DNA of 30,892 nucleotides from Prevotella sp. (GCA_021636625.1 JAJWLX010000039.1:1-30892); one strand, 5' to 3'. Positions 1-8,196 are shown, numbered from the stretch's first letter. The notes: generated by a model not told the origin, from the sequence alone. Numbers and translations are program-made.

Positions 1-46
1 AATCGCCTTTAAATAAAGGTGGTTCAGAGGGTGTATGGAAATATAG

Positions 47-442
47 ATGGTTACGGGTCAAGGTTATTCACAAGTACTTCCTATTGCTGTTATGTTATGG
101 GACATTGCTAACAAGCAGCATAAATGCGAGTTTTCGGATACTATTGTAGTAGAACAGCCAGAAGTGCATTTACATCCGTCAATGCAGGCTGATATGGCAA
201 AGTTGTTTTTGAATGCATTGAAGTTATCAAAAAAGAAAAATAATTCTATTCGATTGATAATAGAGACACATAGTCCTATAATAGTGAATAGACTAGGGAA
301 AATGATACGCACAGGAGAACTTGAGTCGAAGGAATTATCTGTTTTTCTTTTTAATAAAGAAAAAGGAATTTCAAGTATTCAGACAACTTCGTACGGTAGT
401 GATGGCCGAATAAAAAAATGGCCTATTGGTTTCTTAGATTAG
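47..442 (+). CDS. C-terminal part of AAA/ABC-type ATPase (OLD/PARIS-like), partial or frameshifted
   Basis: This is the C-terminal ATPase half of an SMC/OLD-like AAA protein. Visible motifs are GYSQVLP (about residues 6-12, ABC-signature region), a Walker B/D-loop stretch VVEQPEVHLHP (34-44) and an H-loop-like ETHSP (73-77). The Walker A half would lie left of the window. The frame upstream is closed by stops at 14-16 and 44-46, while another frame is open from base 3 and reads SPLNKGGSEGVWKY. A one-base indel near 42-47 would join the two, so the 47 ATG is probably an artefact of a frameshift rather than the true start. The next gene begins 7 bases downstream and encodes a TOPRIM-like protein, which supports a two-gene defence operon. 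Family assignment is confident; the exact system is not. Confidence 0.75.
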   Translation: MVTGQGYSQVLPIAVMLWDIANKQHKCEFSDTIVVEQPEVHLHPSMQADMAKLFLNALKLSKKKNNSIRLIIETHSPIIVNRLGKMIRTGELESKELSVFLFNKEKGISSIQTTSYGSDGRIKKWPIGFLD

Positions 443-449
443 TATAGAT

Positions 450-1493
450 ATGTTATTAAATCTAGATGATAGTTTGTTAGAGATAGATAATACTCTTAAA
501 GAAAGAGTTGTAGTCTGTATGACAAATATTCTTATCGGCTTTTATGAAGCCAACTTTTTAGTTCAAGCTTCTGATGAGATTTATGAGTTTTTTGAACCTT
601 TGATAGACGAGGATAGAGCTAGTAGATCTTTATTTTATCTTAAAGTAAATAATTCATATGCTTATGATATAGAACCTTTCAATGTTGTCTATAAGGATTG
701 GAAAGATGTAGACGTATCAAATAAAGAAATACCGATTTTCTTTTTTGAAAAAACAATCTCAATACAAAAAGCTATTATATTAGGTGAAAATGGAAATGAT
801 GCTAGCTACTATACTTTTATGGCAAAAATTCTTTTTCCACACATTCCAATTTCTTTTGACATAATGAGTGGAGGTGGAAGTACTACTAGTGAAGTTTTTG
901 CCAATATCCAAAAACAAAATAAGAGATTTTGTTTGGTTATAGCAGATTCTGATATGAAGTATCCTAATGCTCCATTAGGTGGTACTGCAAAAGCAATCGA
1001 AAATGTTTGGAACAAAAAACGAGCTCATCTTGACGTCTATAGATTATCTGTTCATGAAGCCGAAAATTTACTTCCATTAAGTTTTGTCAAAGAAAAGGCA
1101 AAAACTAATAAAAACGCAATAGATTTTTTAAAAAGAATTGAAAAAAGTGATAGTTTTAATAACATTTGGAGGTGTTATGATATAAAAGAAGGTATTAAGG
1201 TTGAAGATATTGAATTGTCACCAGATTATTATTCTTTTGCAAAGAAAGTTTATTTGGAAGTTTATGGAGTGAAACAGTCTTTTGAAAAATATATTTCTCA
1301 AATGAAATTTTGTAAAAGAAAGCATGTTATGCCTCCAATAAGGTCAGATGTCTTAGATAAATTTGTTCATCTGAAGGATGAGAAAAAAGTGAAATATTCA
1401 ATTTTTCTATATCAACAGGAGTGTGAGGAAATAGCAAAGAGGGTTGTACAATTTGCTTGTTGTAGGCCAAATGACGACCCTTTGAATATATAA
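450..1493 (+). CDS. TOPRIM-like (DUF4435-type) putative nuclease partner of the ATPase
   Basis: The 347-residue protein carries what looks like a TOPRIM fold in its middle. An acidic residue sits in LGENGNDASYY (E113), an IADSDMK strand carries the paired aspartates (D166, D168), and VHEAENLLP (about 201-209) matches the conserved Glu-Asn-Leu region after the second acidic motif in OLD/DUF4435 proteins. No signal peptide or membrane segment is seen. It follows an ATPase C-terminus by 7 bases. An ATPase followed by a separate TOPRIM nuclease is the layout of PARIS (AriA-AriB), whereas OLD and GajA carry both domains in one protein. The pair probably acts in antiphage abortive defence. I cannot separate PARIS from other split OLD-like systems by eye. 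Codon use is AT-rich. Confidence 0.6.
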   Translation: MLLNLDDSLLEIDNTLKERVVVCMTNILIGFYEANFLVQASDEIYEFFEPLIDEDRASRSLFYLKVNNSYAYDIEPFNVVYKDWKDVDVSNKEIPIFFFEKTISIQKAIILGENGNDASYYTFMAKILFPHIPISFDIMSGGGSTTSEVFANIQKQNKRFCLVIADSDMKYPNAPLGGTAKAIENVWNKKRAHLDVYRLSVHEAENLLPLSFVKEKAKTNKNAIDFLKRIEKSDSFNNIWRCYDIKEGIKVEDIELSPDYYSFAKKVYLEVYGVKQSFEKYISQMKFCKRKHVMPPIRSDVLDKFVHLKDEKKVKYSIFLYQQECEEIAKRVVQFACCRPNDDPLNI

Positions 1494-1904
1494 TAACGTC
1501 TTTAGATGATAGAGTTATAGGCGCTTTTATTCTATATAATTAAGGCGGTCCCATCCCGCACAACCTGGCGAGACCTTTGATGGTCCGCCAACCTTAGAGC
1601 GTAGCGGTTCTGAGCACCGGAGGGCGGTTACATCCCTAATCCCTATGGTAGGGATTTAGGGCTTGGGTATAGGGTAAGGACCCTCCCGCTGGGGAGGGAC
1701 AGGTGGGGCATAAATAGCACCGAGTAGGGCGGTTTCCCTCTTCTTCCCTGAGGGGAGAAGACCGAGATGAGAGGTGGAGCCTTCCTTAACGGTAAGGAAG
1801 GACGGGTAGGTTTTCGAAAAACTCTCCTTTTGGCTAAAGGGAGACGGAGGGATTCGAAAACAACATTTCCTTAAAGGAGACTAAGAGGTAAAAGAAAAAG
1901 ATTT
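1494..1904 (+). other. Gene-free GC-rich region with at least six consecutive hairpins upstream of manC
   Basis: No credible ORF lies in these 411 bases. From about 1544 to 1861 the sequence is GC-rich against AT-rich flanks and folds into a row of stems: 1544-1555 with 1579-1589 (two 5-bp helices around a small internal loop); 1634-1645 with 1649-1661 (12 bp, one bulge, 3-nt loop); 1681-1687 with 1692-1698 (7 bp, perfect); 1740-1748 with 1752-1760 (9 bp, one G-U); 1780-1787 with 1794-1801 (8 bp, perfect); 1824-1831 with 1836-1843 (8 bp, one G-U). TTCGAAAA occurs at 1813-1820 and 1853-1860, and GGCGGT recurs at 1545, 1624 and 1729 or nearby. It could be a structured 5' leader of the polysaccharide operon, a non-coding RNA, or a clustered repetitive element. 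No clear Bacteroidetes promoter was found. Confidence 0.55.
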
Positions 1905-2960
1905 ATGCATAATTTCAACGATATACAAATCATTATTATGGCCGGCGGCGTTGGCAGCCGCTTTTGGCCAATGTCAACCCCCGATTACCCAAAGCAGTTC
2001 ATAGATGTGATGGGTGTGGGTCGTTCCCTCATTCAGTTGACAGTAGATAGATTGAAGCCAATCTGTCCTGTCGAGAACATGTGGGTAGTGACAAACGAGA
2101 AATACATTCGCATTGTCAAGGAGCAAATCCCTGACATGCCAGTAGATAACATATTAGCAGAGCCGGAGGCTCGCAATACCGCTCCATGTATTGCTTATGC
2201 CTGCTGGAAGATCCAGAAGAAGCATCCTGATGCCAACATCGTGGTGACACCATCCGATGCCCTGGTCATTAATACCTCGGAGTATCAGCGAGTGCTCAGC
2301 AAGGCATTGAGCTATACTTCCGATAAGAACGCCATCGTTACTATCGGTATCAAGCCAAGCCGCCCGGAAACAGGCTATGGCTATATAGCCTCAGCAGAGC
2401 CAACATCCGTAGAGGAAATCTACAAGGTTGAGGCTTTCAAGGAAAAGCCAAACCTGGAGACAGCCGAGCAATACCTTGCCGCTGGCAACTACTATTGGAA
2501 TGCCGGAATCTTCGTATGGAACATTGATACCATCAGCAAGGCAATCCGAACCTTCCAGCCTCAGCTTGCCAGCATCATGGACGAGATGGCACCTTCTTTC
2601 TATACCGAACAGGAGAAAGAGGTAGTCGGCAAACTCTTCCCAACCTGCGAGAAGATAAGTATTGACTATGCCGTAATGGAGAAGTCGAAGGAAATCTATA
2701 CCTTGCCAGCTGAGTTCGGTTGGAGCGACTTAGGTAGCTGGGGCAGCCTCCGTACCTTGCTTCCACAAGACGAGGATGGCAATGCCAAGGTAGGCAAGGA
2801 CATCCGCTTGTATGAATGTAAGAACTGCGTGGTTCATGCAGCCGATGAAAGCAAGGTGGTAGTTCAAGGCTTGGATGGCTATATCGTAGCCGAGAAGCAC
2901 GGACAACTACTTGTTTGCTCATTGAAAGAGGAACAGAAGATAATGGAATTGGGAAAGTAG
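1905..2960 (+). CDS. manC: Mannose-1-phosphate guanylyltransferase
   Basis: ManC makes GDP-mannose from mannose-1-phosphate and GTP in the cytoplasm, for mannosyl units and GDP-deoxysugars. The N-terminus holds the nucleotidyltransferase signature IIMAGGVGSRFWPMSTPDYPK (about residues 10-30) with the PKQF activator region. NYYWNAGIFVW and the late FGWSDLGSWGSL block are also typical of the family. At 351 residues it is the monofunctional type without the C-terminal phosphomannose-isomerase cupin. No gmd or fcl is present here. It follows the hairpin-rich region and is more GC-rich than the genes after it, so it looks like a conserved locus anchor. A damaged copy of its 3' part lies at 27593-27961. 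Confidence 0.93.
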   Translation: MHNFNDIQIIIMAGGVGSRFWPMSTPDYPKQFIDVMGVGRSLIQLTVDRLKPICPVENMWVVTNEKYIRIVKEQIPDMPVDNILAEPEARNTAPCIAYACWKIQKKHPDANIVVTPSDALVINTSEYQRVLSKALSYTSDKNAIVTIGIKPSRPETGYGYIASAEPTSVEEIYKVEAFKEKPNLETAEQYLAAGNYYWNAGIFVWNIDTISKAIRTFQPQLASIMDEMAPSFYTEQEKEVVGKLFPTCEKISIDYAVMEKSKEIYTLPAEFGWSDLGSWGSLRTLLPQDEDGNAKVGKDIRLYECKNCVVHAADESKVVVQGLDGYIVAEKHGQLLVCSLKEEQKIMELGK

Positions 2961-2991
2961 TAATACTGCGATACAACGAATAAATTAGTAG

Positions 2992-3087
2992 GTGAAAGCG
3001 GAAAAGAGAGATGATTTTAGTATTTTGTATCCGATTTTCCTTATAATAGTTGTCATTATATTGAATGTTTGGATAGGGGAGAGCTAA
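2992..3087 (+). CDS. Possible 31-residue membrane peptide or gene remnant
   Basis: Between manC and wzx a GTG-started frame encodes a charged N-terminus (KAEKRDD) followed by a hydrophobic helix of about 18 residues (ILYPIFLIIVVIILNVW) and then stops. No RBS or promoter is convincing, and GTG starts are uncommon. It could be a small single-pass membrane protein, the decayed tail of a lost membrane protein, or chance in AT-rich DNA. The rest of 2961-3118 shows nothing firm. Confidence 0.15.
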   Translation: MKAEKRDDFSILYPIFLIIVVIILNVWIGES

Positions 3088-3118
3088 GGAAGGATAACTT
3101 ATAATAAATAAAAAGAAA

Positions 3119-4648
3119 GTGAGTAATAATAAACAAATTGCAAAGAATATATTCTTTAATGTTGGATCATTTGGAGTAAATCTGTTCATTTCTTTTTTCT
3201 TTACTCCGTATTTAATACGTGTTGTAGGAAAGGAAGCTTATGGATTTTTTCCATTGGTAAATAACATTATTGGATATAGTAATATTGTGACAGTAGCCAT
3301 AGGTTCTATGGCTGGTAGATTTATAACAATGCATCTATATAAAGATGACATAGAGGGTGCAAATAGTTATTTTAACTCTGCGTTGGTAGCAAATATCGTA
3401 ATATCGATATTTTTTAGTGTTTTAGCCTGTGTCACAACCTTTTATCTTGATAGTATATTAACAATACCATCAAATTTGGTTAGTGAAGTGAAATGGTTGT
3501 TTGCTTTTGGATGTGTGAGCTTGATATTGGGTGTTTGTACGTCTGTATTGGGTGTAGGAACATACGTAAAGAATAGGCTGGATATGCAAGCGTCTTGTAC
3601 CGTAATTTCGAATTTTGTTCGAGTCGGTATGATTCTTCTTTTGTTTTGGTTATTGCGCCCTTCCATTGTATATATGAGCCTTTCTGCTGTAGTGGCTTCT
3701 TTGTATTTGGCTGTATGCAATATAAACTTTAAAAGAAAGCTTTTGCCAGAATTGTCGTGTTCCATGAGAAGATATTTTTCTTTCTCTAAATTGAAAACGA
3801 TGCTATCTTCAGGTTTATGGAATTCACTTACTCAGTTGAGTCATGTGTTGTTGACTCAGTTAGATTTGGTTGTGACAAACATATTTATAGGAGCGGTTGC
3901 TGCTGCCGATTTTTCTATCGCGAAGACAGCACCAATATTAATTTTGAGTCTACTGACTGTCATAGCAAATGCTTTTGGACCACAATTTAATATATTGTAT
4001 GCTAAAAAGGAGTATGAACAACTTATTAGGGAAATTAATAAATCTATAGTGTTTGTAGGATTATTTATTAGTGTACCTATTGGATTCTTGTTGGTTTTTG
4101 CAGGCGATTTCTTTAAGCTTTGGGTGCCGACTGCGTATAATGATAATATCTATTGGTTGTCATTTCTAACGGTGATACCTTTGATCTTTGGTGCAAGTAT
4201 CAATCCTGTTTATAATGTATTTACTGTTACTAATAAGTTGAAGGTTCCTTCCCTTGTTCTTTTGATAGCGGGAATACTATATACTATCGTTGTATTTGTA
4301 TTTTTAAAGACAACAAATGTAGGTATTTGGATTATCCCTATAGCAAGTGCAATTCAGCAAATTGGTAGAAATTTCTTTTTTACTCCTGTTTATGCAGCAA
4401 AATGTCTGTACCAGAAATGGTCTTCATTCTATTTAGCGCAGTTTAAAGGTATTATAGCATTAATAGTGACAGTTGCAATATCATTAATGGTTAGAGCTAT
4501 TATAATACCTAACAATTGGCTGTTGTTAGGAACTTCTGTATGTATTATATCTGCATTCTCACTCTTTATTAATTCATTTGTGATATTAAAGAAGTCAGAA
4601 CGTATGCATATTATAAACATTGTAAAACACAGATTAAAGATTAAGTAA
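3119..4648 (+). CDS. wzx: Wzx-type polysaccharide flippase
   Basis: A 509-residue, strongly hydrophobic protein with about 12-14 predicted membrane helices. It opens with a short basic stretch and the motif NIFFNVGSFGVNLFISFFFTPYLIRVVGKEAYG, shown here only by its key parts NIFF, PYLIR and GKEAYGFF, which is typical of the PST/MATE-like Wzx exporters. Wzx flips lipid-linked repeat units across the inner membrane for Wzy-dependent assembly. The start is GTG at 3119; no upstream ATG in frame looks better. It is the first gene of the AT-rich cassette and is followed after 2 bases by the deacetylase gene, implying one transcript. Confidence 0.9.
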   Translation: MSNNKQIAKNIFFNVGSFGVNLFISFFFTPYLIRVVGKEAYGFFPLVNNIIGYSNIVTVAIGSMAGRFITMHLYKDDIEGANSYFNSALVANIVISIFFSVLACVTTFYLDSILTIPSNLVSEVKWLFAFGCVSLILGVCTSVLGVGTYVKNRLDMQASCTVISNFVRVGMILLLFWLLRPSIVYMSLSAVVASLYLAVCNINFKRKLLPELSCSMRRYFSFSKLKTMLSSGLWNSLTQLSHVLLTQLDLVVTNIFIGAVAAADFSIAKTAPILILSLLTVIANAFGPQFNILYAKKEYEQLIREINKSIVFVGLFISVPIGFLLVFAGDFFKLWVPTAYNDNIYWLSFLTVIPLIFGASINPVYNVFTVTNKLKVPSLVLLIAGILYTIVVFVFLKTTNVGIWIIPIASAIQQIGRNFFFTPVYAAKCLYQKWSSFYLAQFKGIIALIVTVAISLMVRAIIIPNNWLLLGTSVCIISAFSLFINSFVILKKSERMHIINIVKHRLKIK

Positions 4649-4650
4649 TT

Positions 4651-5457
4651 ATGAAGACTAGTGTTAAGTATAAGGCTTTTGCCTTGATTGTTGCCGTATT
4701 GTTTATATCAGTATTTCTAGTGATATATCCTCTTAATAAAACTCCTACTACTATAGTAAATATCAGTATAGATGACGTAGAACTATCAATGAAAGATTTA
4801 TATGAAAATCCGAAATATAAATCAGTTTTTGAACAACCGTTTTTCAGGTATTTGAAGGACTGTCATGAGAAATATAATTGTACGTTTACTTTGTATCTGT
4901 ATGCTAATATGGGGGGGCAGTATTCTAATAAGTTTAAAAAAGAATTTTTAGAGAATAAGGATTGGCTGCAATTTGGATTTCATGCAGTCAAACCAGCCTT
5001 TGATAAAGCAGAAACTAGTAATATTATTATTTTTTCTGAAGCATATGAACATTTAGATTCTTGTATAGAAATATTTGCAGGTCCTGAGATGAAAGCTTCT
5101 GCATTGAGACTTCATTACTATTATGCAACTCCAAAGGAAATTTCTTTTTTGCATAAAAAGGGGATTAATAGACTTTTGGCTGCAGATGATGATAGAATTA
5201 GCTATTCGTTACCCAAAAGACTGAATGATAGTTTAAGGAAAGCAAATACCATGTCATTTAATGGTATGAATTATAGGAGAACCAATTTGAGGATGGAAAA
5301 AATGTTGTTTCCTCCTGTTGAATTACGGAATTTGCCTAATGATACTATTGTGTTTTTTACTCATGAGTGTCAGTTAAATGGTAAAAGAGGAAAATTGAAG
5401 TTTGATTATTGTCTTTGGTTTTTCAATAAACAAAAATGTAATTTTAGATTTGTTTAA
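4651..5457 (+). CDS. Membrane-anchored NodB-like polysaccharide deacetylase, with in-frame G7 tract
   Basis: The 268-residue protein starts with an N-terminal membrane anchor (about residues 8-27) and then a NodB-like fold. ISIDDVELS (D41/D42) matches the first metal/catalytic Asp motif, FGFHAVKP (H111) the histidine motif, and FFTHE near the C-terminus the last histidine motif. Such enzymes remove acetyl groups from amino sugars, here probably on the periplasmic face, although the HxxxH metal site is not textbook. Residues M87-G88-G89 are encoded by a run of seven G bases (4911-4917). One G more or fewer would end the protein within about 15 codons. It sits between wzx and a radical SAM gene. 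Family confidence is moderate; substrate unknown. Confidence 0.65.
   Translation: MKTSVKYKAFALIVAVLFISVFLVIYPLNKTPTTIVNISIDDVELSMKDLYENPKYKSVFEQPFFRYLKDCHEKYNCTFTLYLYANMGGQYSNKFKKEFLENKDWLQFGFHAVKPAFDKAETSNIIIFSEAYEHLDSCIEIFAGPEMKASALRLHYYYATPKEISFLHKKGINRLLAADDDRISYSLPKRLNDSLRKANTMSFNGMNYRRTNLRMEKMLFPPVELRNLPNDTIVFFTHECQLNGKRGKLKFDYCLWFFNKQKCNFRFV
4911..4917 (+). repeat. Poly-G tract G7 in the deacetylase gene (in frame, ON)
   Basis: Seven consecutive G bases read as ATG-GGG-GGG-CAG. With eight G the frame runs GCA-GTA-TTC-TAA and stops; with six G it also meets a stop soon after. Such a run is unlikely by chance in this AT-rich gene and is a plausible slippage site. Confidence 0.7.
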
Positions 5458-5462
5458 ATATA

Positions 5463-6593
5463 ATGGATAAGATTAAAAGATTTATCGATTTTTATGTTCC
5501 AGTTACATCTTGTACTTTTAGATGTCATTACTGTTACATTACTCAGCATCGCTTGTTCTCAAGCGGTCTTCCAGAGTTGAAGTATACAGCAGAACAAGTT
5601 CGTCAAGGATTGTCTCTTAAACGAATGGGCGGACCTTGTTTGATTAATCTCTGTGGAGGTGGCGAAACTTTATTGCCACCTTTGGTGATTGATTATATTC
5701 GAGTTCTGTTGGAAGAAGGGCATTATGTTATGGTAGTTACTAACGCTTCTTTGTCTAAGCGTATTGAACAATTGTCCGCTTTGCCAGCAGAACTTCAAAA
5801 AAGACTGTTTTATAAGTTTTCTTACCATTACATGGAGCTTAAAAAGCGAAATCTTGTAGAAAAGTTCTTTGCTAATGTGAAAATGGCATCTGATGCGGGA
5901 GCGTCTTTCACATTGGAAGCAACTCCTTCTGATGAGTTAATTCCTTATATTGATGAAATGAAGGAAGAAGCTTTGAAGCATGTTGGAGCAGTAAACCATG
6001 TAACAGTTGCAAGAAACGAAGCTGCAACAGGTAATTTGCCAATACTAACTTCTTTTTCTAATGATGAATACAAGAAAATTTGGAGTAGCTTTAAGAGTGA
6101 ATTCTTTGATTTTAAGTATTCTATCTTTGGCAAAAAGAGAAAAGAATTCTGTTATGCTGGAGATTGGTCTTTTGTTTTGAATGTTGGAACTGGTATGATG
6201 GCACAATGTTATTGCTCTTACTATATGCAGAATATTTTGGATGATCCAACAAAACCTATAAAATTTTTGGCTGTAGGCAACAATTGTAACCAGTATCATT
6301 GCTACAATGGTCATGCATTTTTATGCCTGGGTGATATACCAGAGTTGGATACACCAACTTATGCAACAATTCGTAATCGTAAATGTATTGATGGTACAGA
6401 ATGGTTGAAGCCAGAGATGAAAAGTTTTATGTCAACAAAGCTTTGTGAATCTAACGAACTGTATTCTCCTTCTAAAAAATTTAGAGTTAATTGCGAAGTA
6501 AGAATGAGAAAGGTTGTTATAAAGATTTCTCATATACCATCTTTTATAATGAGATTATGTGGATTGAAGAAAAAAAACATCAGCTCCAGATGA
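5463..6593 (+). CDS. Radical SAM protein with SPASM/twitch-like C-terminal cysteines
   Basis: The 376-residue protein has the radical SAM cluster motif CTFRCHYC (C17, C21, C24; CX3CX2C), followed by a GGGE SAM-binding motif at about 66-69 in LINLCGGGETLL. Its C-terminal part carries a CX13GX4C arrangement ending AQCYC and then CNQYHCYNGHAFLC, which resembles an auxiliary 4Fe-4S SPASM/twitch domain. Such enzymes use SAM to make a 5'-deoxyadenosyl radical. Here, between a deacetylase and a pyruvyltransferase-like gene, the target may be a sugar or nucleotide sugar, but peptide substrates are the commonest for SPASM proteins and no precursor peptide gene is seen. The function is unknown. Its 3' end overlaps the next gene. 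Confidence 0.8.
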   Translation: MDKIKRFIDFYVPVTSCTFRCHYCYITQHRLFSSGLPELKYTAEQVRQGLSLKRMGGPCLINLCGGGETLLPPLVIDYIRVLLEEGHYVMVVTNASLSKRIEQLSALPAELQKRLFYKFSYHYMELKKRNLVEKFFANVKMASDAGASFTLEATPSDELIPYIDEMKEEALKHVGAVNHVTVARNEAATGNLPILTSFSNDEYKKIWSSFKSEFFDFKYSIFGKKRKEFCYAGDWSFVLNVGTGMMAQCYCSYYMQNILDDPTKPIKFLAVGNNCNQYHCYNGHAFLCLGDIPELDTPTYATIRNRKCIDGTEWLKPEMKSFMSTKLCESNELYSPSKKFRVNCEVRMRKVVIKISHIPSFIMRLCGLKKKNISSR

Positions 6594-7498
6594 TTATTAA
6601 GGAGCAATTGTCTCCTTTAATTGATAATGATTATATTTTCATAGATTTGCCTTATTATAACAATATAGGTGATGTCTTGATTTGGGAAGGAACAGAAAGG
6701 TTCTTGAAAACTATACCACATCGTTGCCTTTATAAAACATCATTCAATAATTTTGTTCATAAAAAAATAAGTAAGGATACTGTAATCCTTATGCAAGGTG
6801 GAGGTAATTTTGGAGATATTTGGCATGAACATCAGAATTTTAGAAAACAAATAATAAAGGAGTATCCTGAAAATAGAATTATTATCTTGCCGCAGACTAT
6901 TTATTATCAGAATGAAGACAATCTGAAAAAGGATGCAGAGGATTTCTCTTATCACAAAAATATATTTATATGTGCACGTGATAGACATTCTTATGATGTA
7001 TTTAATAAGTATTTTTCAGCCCAAATACTCTTGATGCCTGATATGGCTTTCTTTATAGATTTGCCATTAAAAAAGCATCGTACAAATCGTGTGTTGTATT
7101 TGAAGAGAAAGGATAAAGAACTGAATTTAGTAAAAATGAAGGTTGAGGTTCCGGAAAACGCAGAAATGCATGATTGGCCAACTTATGAGCGAAATTTTAA
7201 TGTTGATAGAGTTTTATACTACTCATCTAAGTTTCTTTCTAAGTTAAATAAAAATATATGTCGGATATGGATAGACTTTTATGAAGATAAATTTATGCGT
7301 GGCTCCAAATTAGACATAGGATATAGGTTTTTATCCAATTATGATGTTATCTATTCTACCCGATTGCATGTTGCAATATTAGGATCCTTACTGGGTATCC
7401 AGGTTAAATTTATCGACAACTCATATGGTAAAAATAAATATTTCTATGATACGTGGTTAAAAGACTTGGATACAATATCTATGATTGATAAGTTATGA
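6557..7498 (+). CDS. Polysaccharide pyruvyltransferase family protein
   Basis: The family adds pyruvate ketals from phosphoenolpyruvate to sugars, or acts as a related glycosyltransferase-B-like enzyme (WcaK/CsaB family). Visible features are YNNIGDVLIWEG near the N-terminus (the family's NxGD motif), ILMQGGGNFGD, and the C-terminal STRLHVAILGSLLGI with an R-x-H pair typical of the family. I chose ATG 6557 (313 residues) instead of the longest frame from 6491, because the extra 22 residues are unlike the family and lie inside the radical SAM gene. A 37-base overlap with that gene remains. It ends in an ATGA overlap with the acyltransferase. Confidence 0.8.
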   Translation: MWIEEKKHQLQMIIKEQLSPLIDNDYIFIDLPYYNNIGDVLIWEGTERFLKTIPHRCLYKTSFNNFVHKKISKDTVILMQGGGNFGDIWHEHQNFRKQIIKEYPENRIIILPQTIYYQNEDNLKKDAEDFSYHKNIFICARDRHSYDVFNKYFSAQILLMPDMAFFIDLPLKKHRTNRVLYLKRKDKELNLVKMKVEVPENAEMHDWPTYERNFNVDRVLYYSSKFLSKLNKNICRIWIDFYEDKFMRGSKLDIGYRFLSNYDVIYSTRLHVAILGSLLGIQVKFIDNSYGKNKYFYDTWLKDLDTISMIDKL

Positions 7499-8196
7499 AA
7501 AAGTACAAACAGATATTTTCTCTTATTCGCAATATAATTCCAATTCTTCGTTTCAACTTTCACTACTTTCCTTTTTCGCAGGCAATAAAACTGCCTGTAT
7601 TTCTCAATAATGCTCATTTGCATGTGATGAAAGGAACGGTAAGAATTGAAGCAGATGAAATACGGCCTGGCATGATTAGACTTGGTTTTCCTTGGACATG
7701 TATGAAACAGAATAAAGGCTTTCATTGGCTAAATTCGGGGGGGGTGATTTTTTCTAATAATATAATTATTGCTAATGATAGTGTTGTGGAAATAGGAAAG
7801 AATGGTATTCTTAAAATTGGAGAATGTTCAAGGTTTAATGGTGGTTTAAGGCTATCTTGCCAAAAGTCAATTACGATAGGGAATTCTGTGTTGGGAAGTT
7901 GGGACATATCTATGTTTGATACAGACTTTCATAGAATGAAGAATTGTGAGACTAACTGTAAGGTAAGATCGTGCTCTAAGCCAATCATTGTGGGTAACAA
8001 TTGTTGGATAGGTTTTGGAGTGACCATCATGAAAGGTTCTCAGATTGGCAATGGATGTATTGTTGGCGCCAAATCTCTTCTTGCGAAGGACTACTCTAAT
8101 GCGATGAATACTGTTTTTGCCGGAAATCCAGCTTTACCCATAAAGTCTGGATTCTATTTGGATCATAATGATTGTAAACCAGAATATGAAGATTAA
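7495..8196 (+). CDS. Hexapeptide-repeat acyltransferase (WbbJ-like), with in-frame G8 tract
   Basis: The 233-residue protein contains left-handed beta-helix hexapeptide repeats from about residue 85 to the C-terminus, with IVGNNCWIGFGVTIMKGS and IGNGCIVGAKSLLAKDY typical of the WbbJ/xenobiotic-type O-acetyltransferases. It probably O-acetylates a sugar of the repeat unit from acetyl-CoA. Codons 81-84 (Ser-Gly-Gly-Val) are made by a run of eight G bases at 7737-7744. The present frame is open; loss of one G gives an immediate TGA and gain of one G gives a stop five codons later. The start ATG overlaps the previous stop by 4 bases, so it is translationally coupled. Confidence 0.85.
   Translation: MKKYKQIFSLIRNIIPILRFNFHYFPFSQAIKLPVFLNNAHLHVMKGTVRIEADEIRPGMIRLGFPWTCMKQNKGFHWLNSGGVIFSNNIIIANDSVVEIGKNGILKIGECSRFNGGLRLSCQKSITIGNSVLGSWDISMFDTDFHRMKNCETNCKVRSCSKPIIVGNNCWIGFGVTIMKGSQIGNGCIVGAKSLLAKDYSNAMNTVFAGNPALPIKSGFYLDHNDCKPEYED
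7737..7744 (+). repeat. Poly-G tract G8 in the acyltransferase gene (in frame, ON)
   Basis: Eight consecutive G bases read TCG-GGG-GGG-GTG. A seven-G allele would read TCG-GGG-GGG-TGA, so the protein would end at residue 83. A nine-G allele ends at a TAA shortly after. It is a candidate slipped-strand phase switch. Confidence 0.75.

Noticed and set aside
1494..1904. CRISPR array or invertible promoter
   Set aside because: The hairpins have different sequences and irregular spacing, with no repeated unit of 25-40 bases, and no pair of long inverted repeats flanks a promoter-like segment.
2575..3189. 204-residue minus-strand frame
   Set aside because: It is a shadow of manC; its first part mirrors well-conserved manC codons, it has no recognisable motif, and its basic, low-complexity composition is typical of antisense frames.
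6570..6577. A8 run in the radical SAM/pyruvyltransferase overlap as a phase switch
   Set aside because: A-runs of this size are common in AT-rich DNA, and both overlapping genes read through it as expected.
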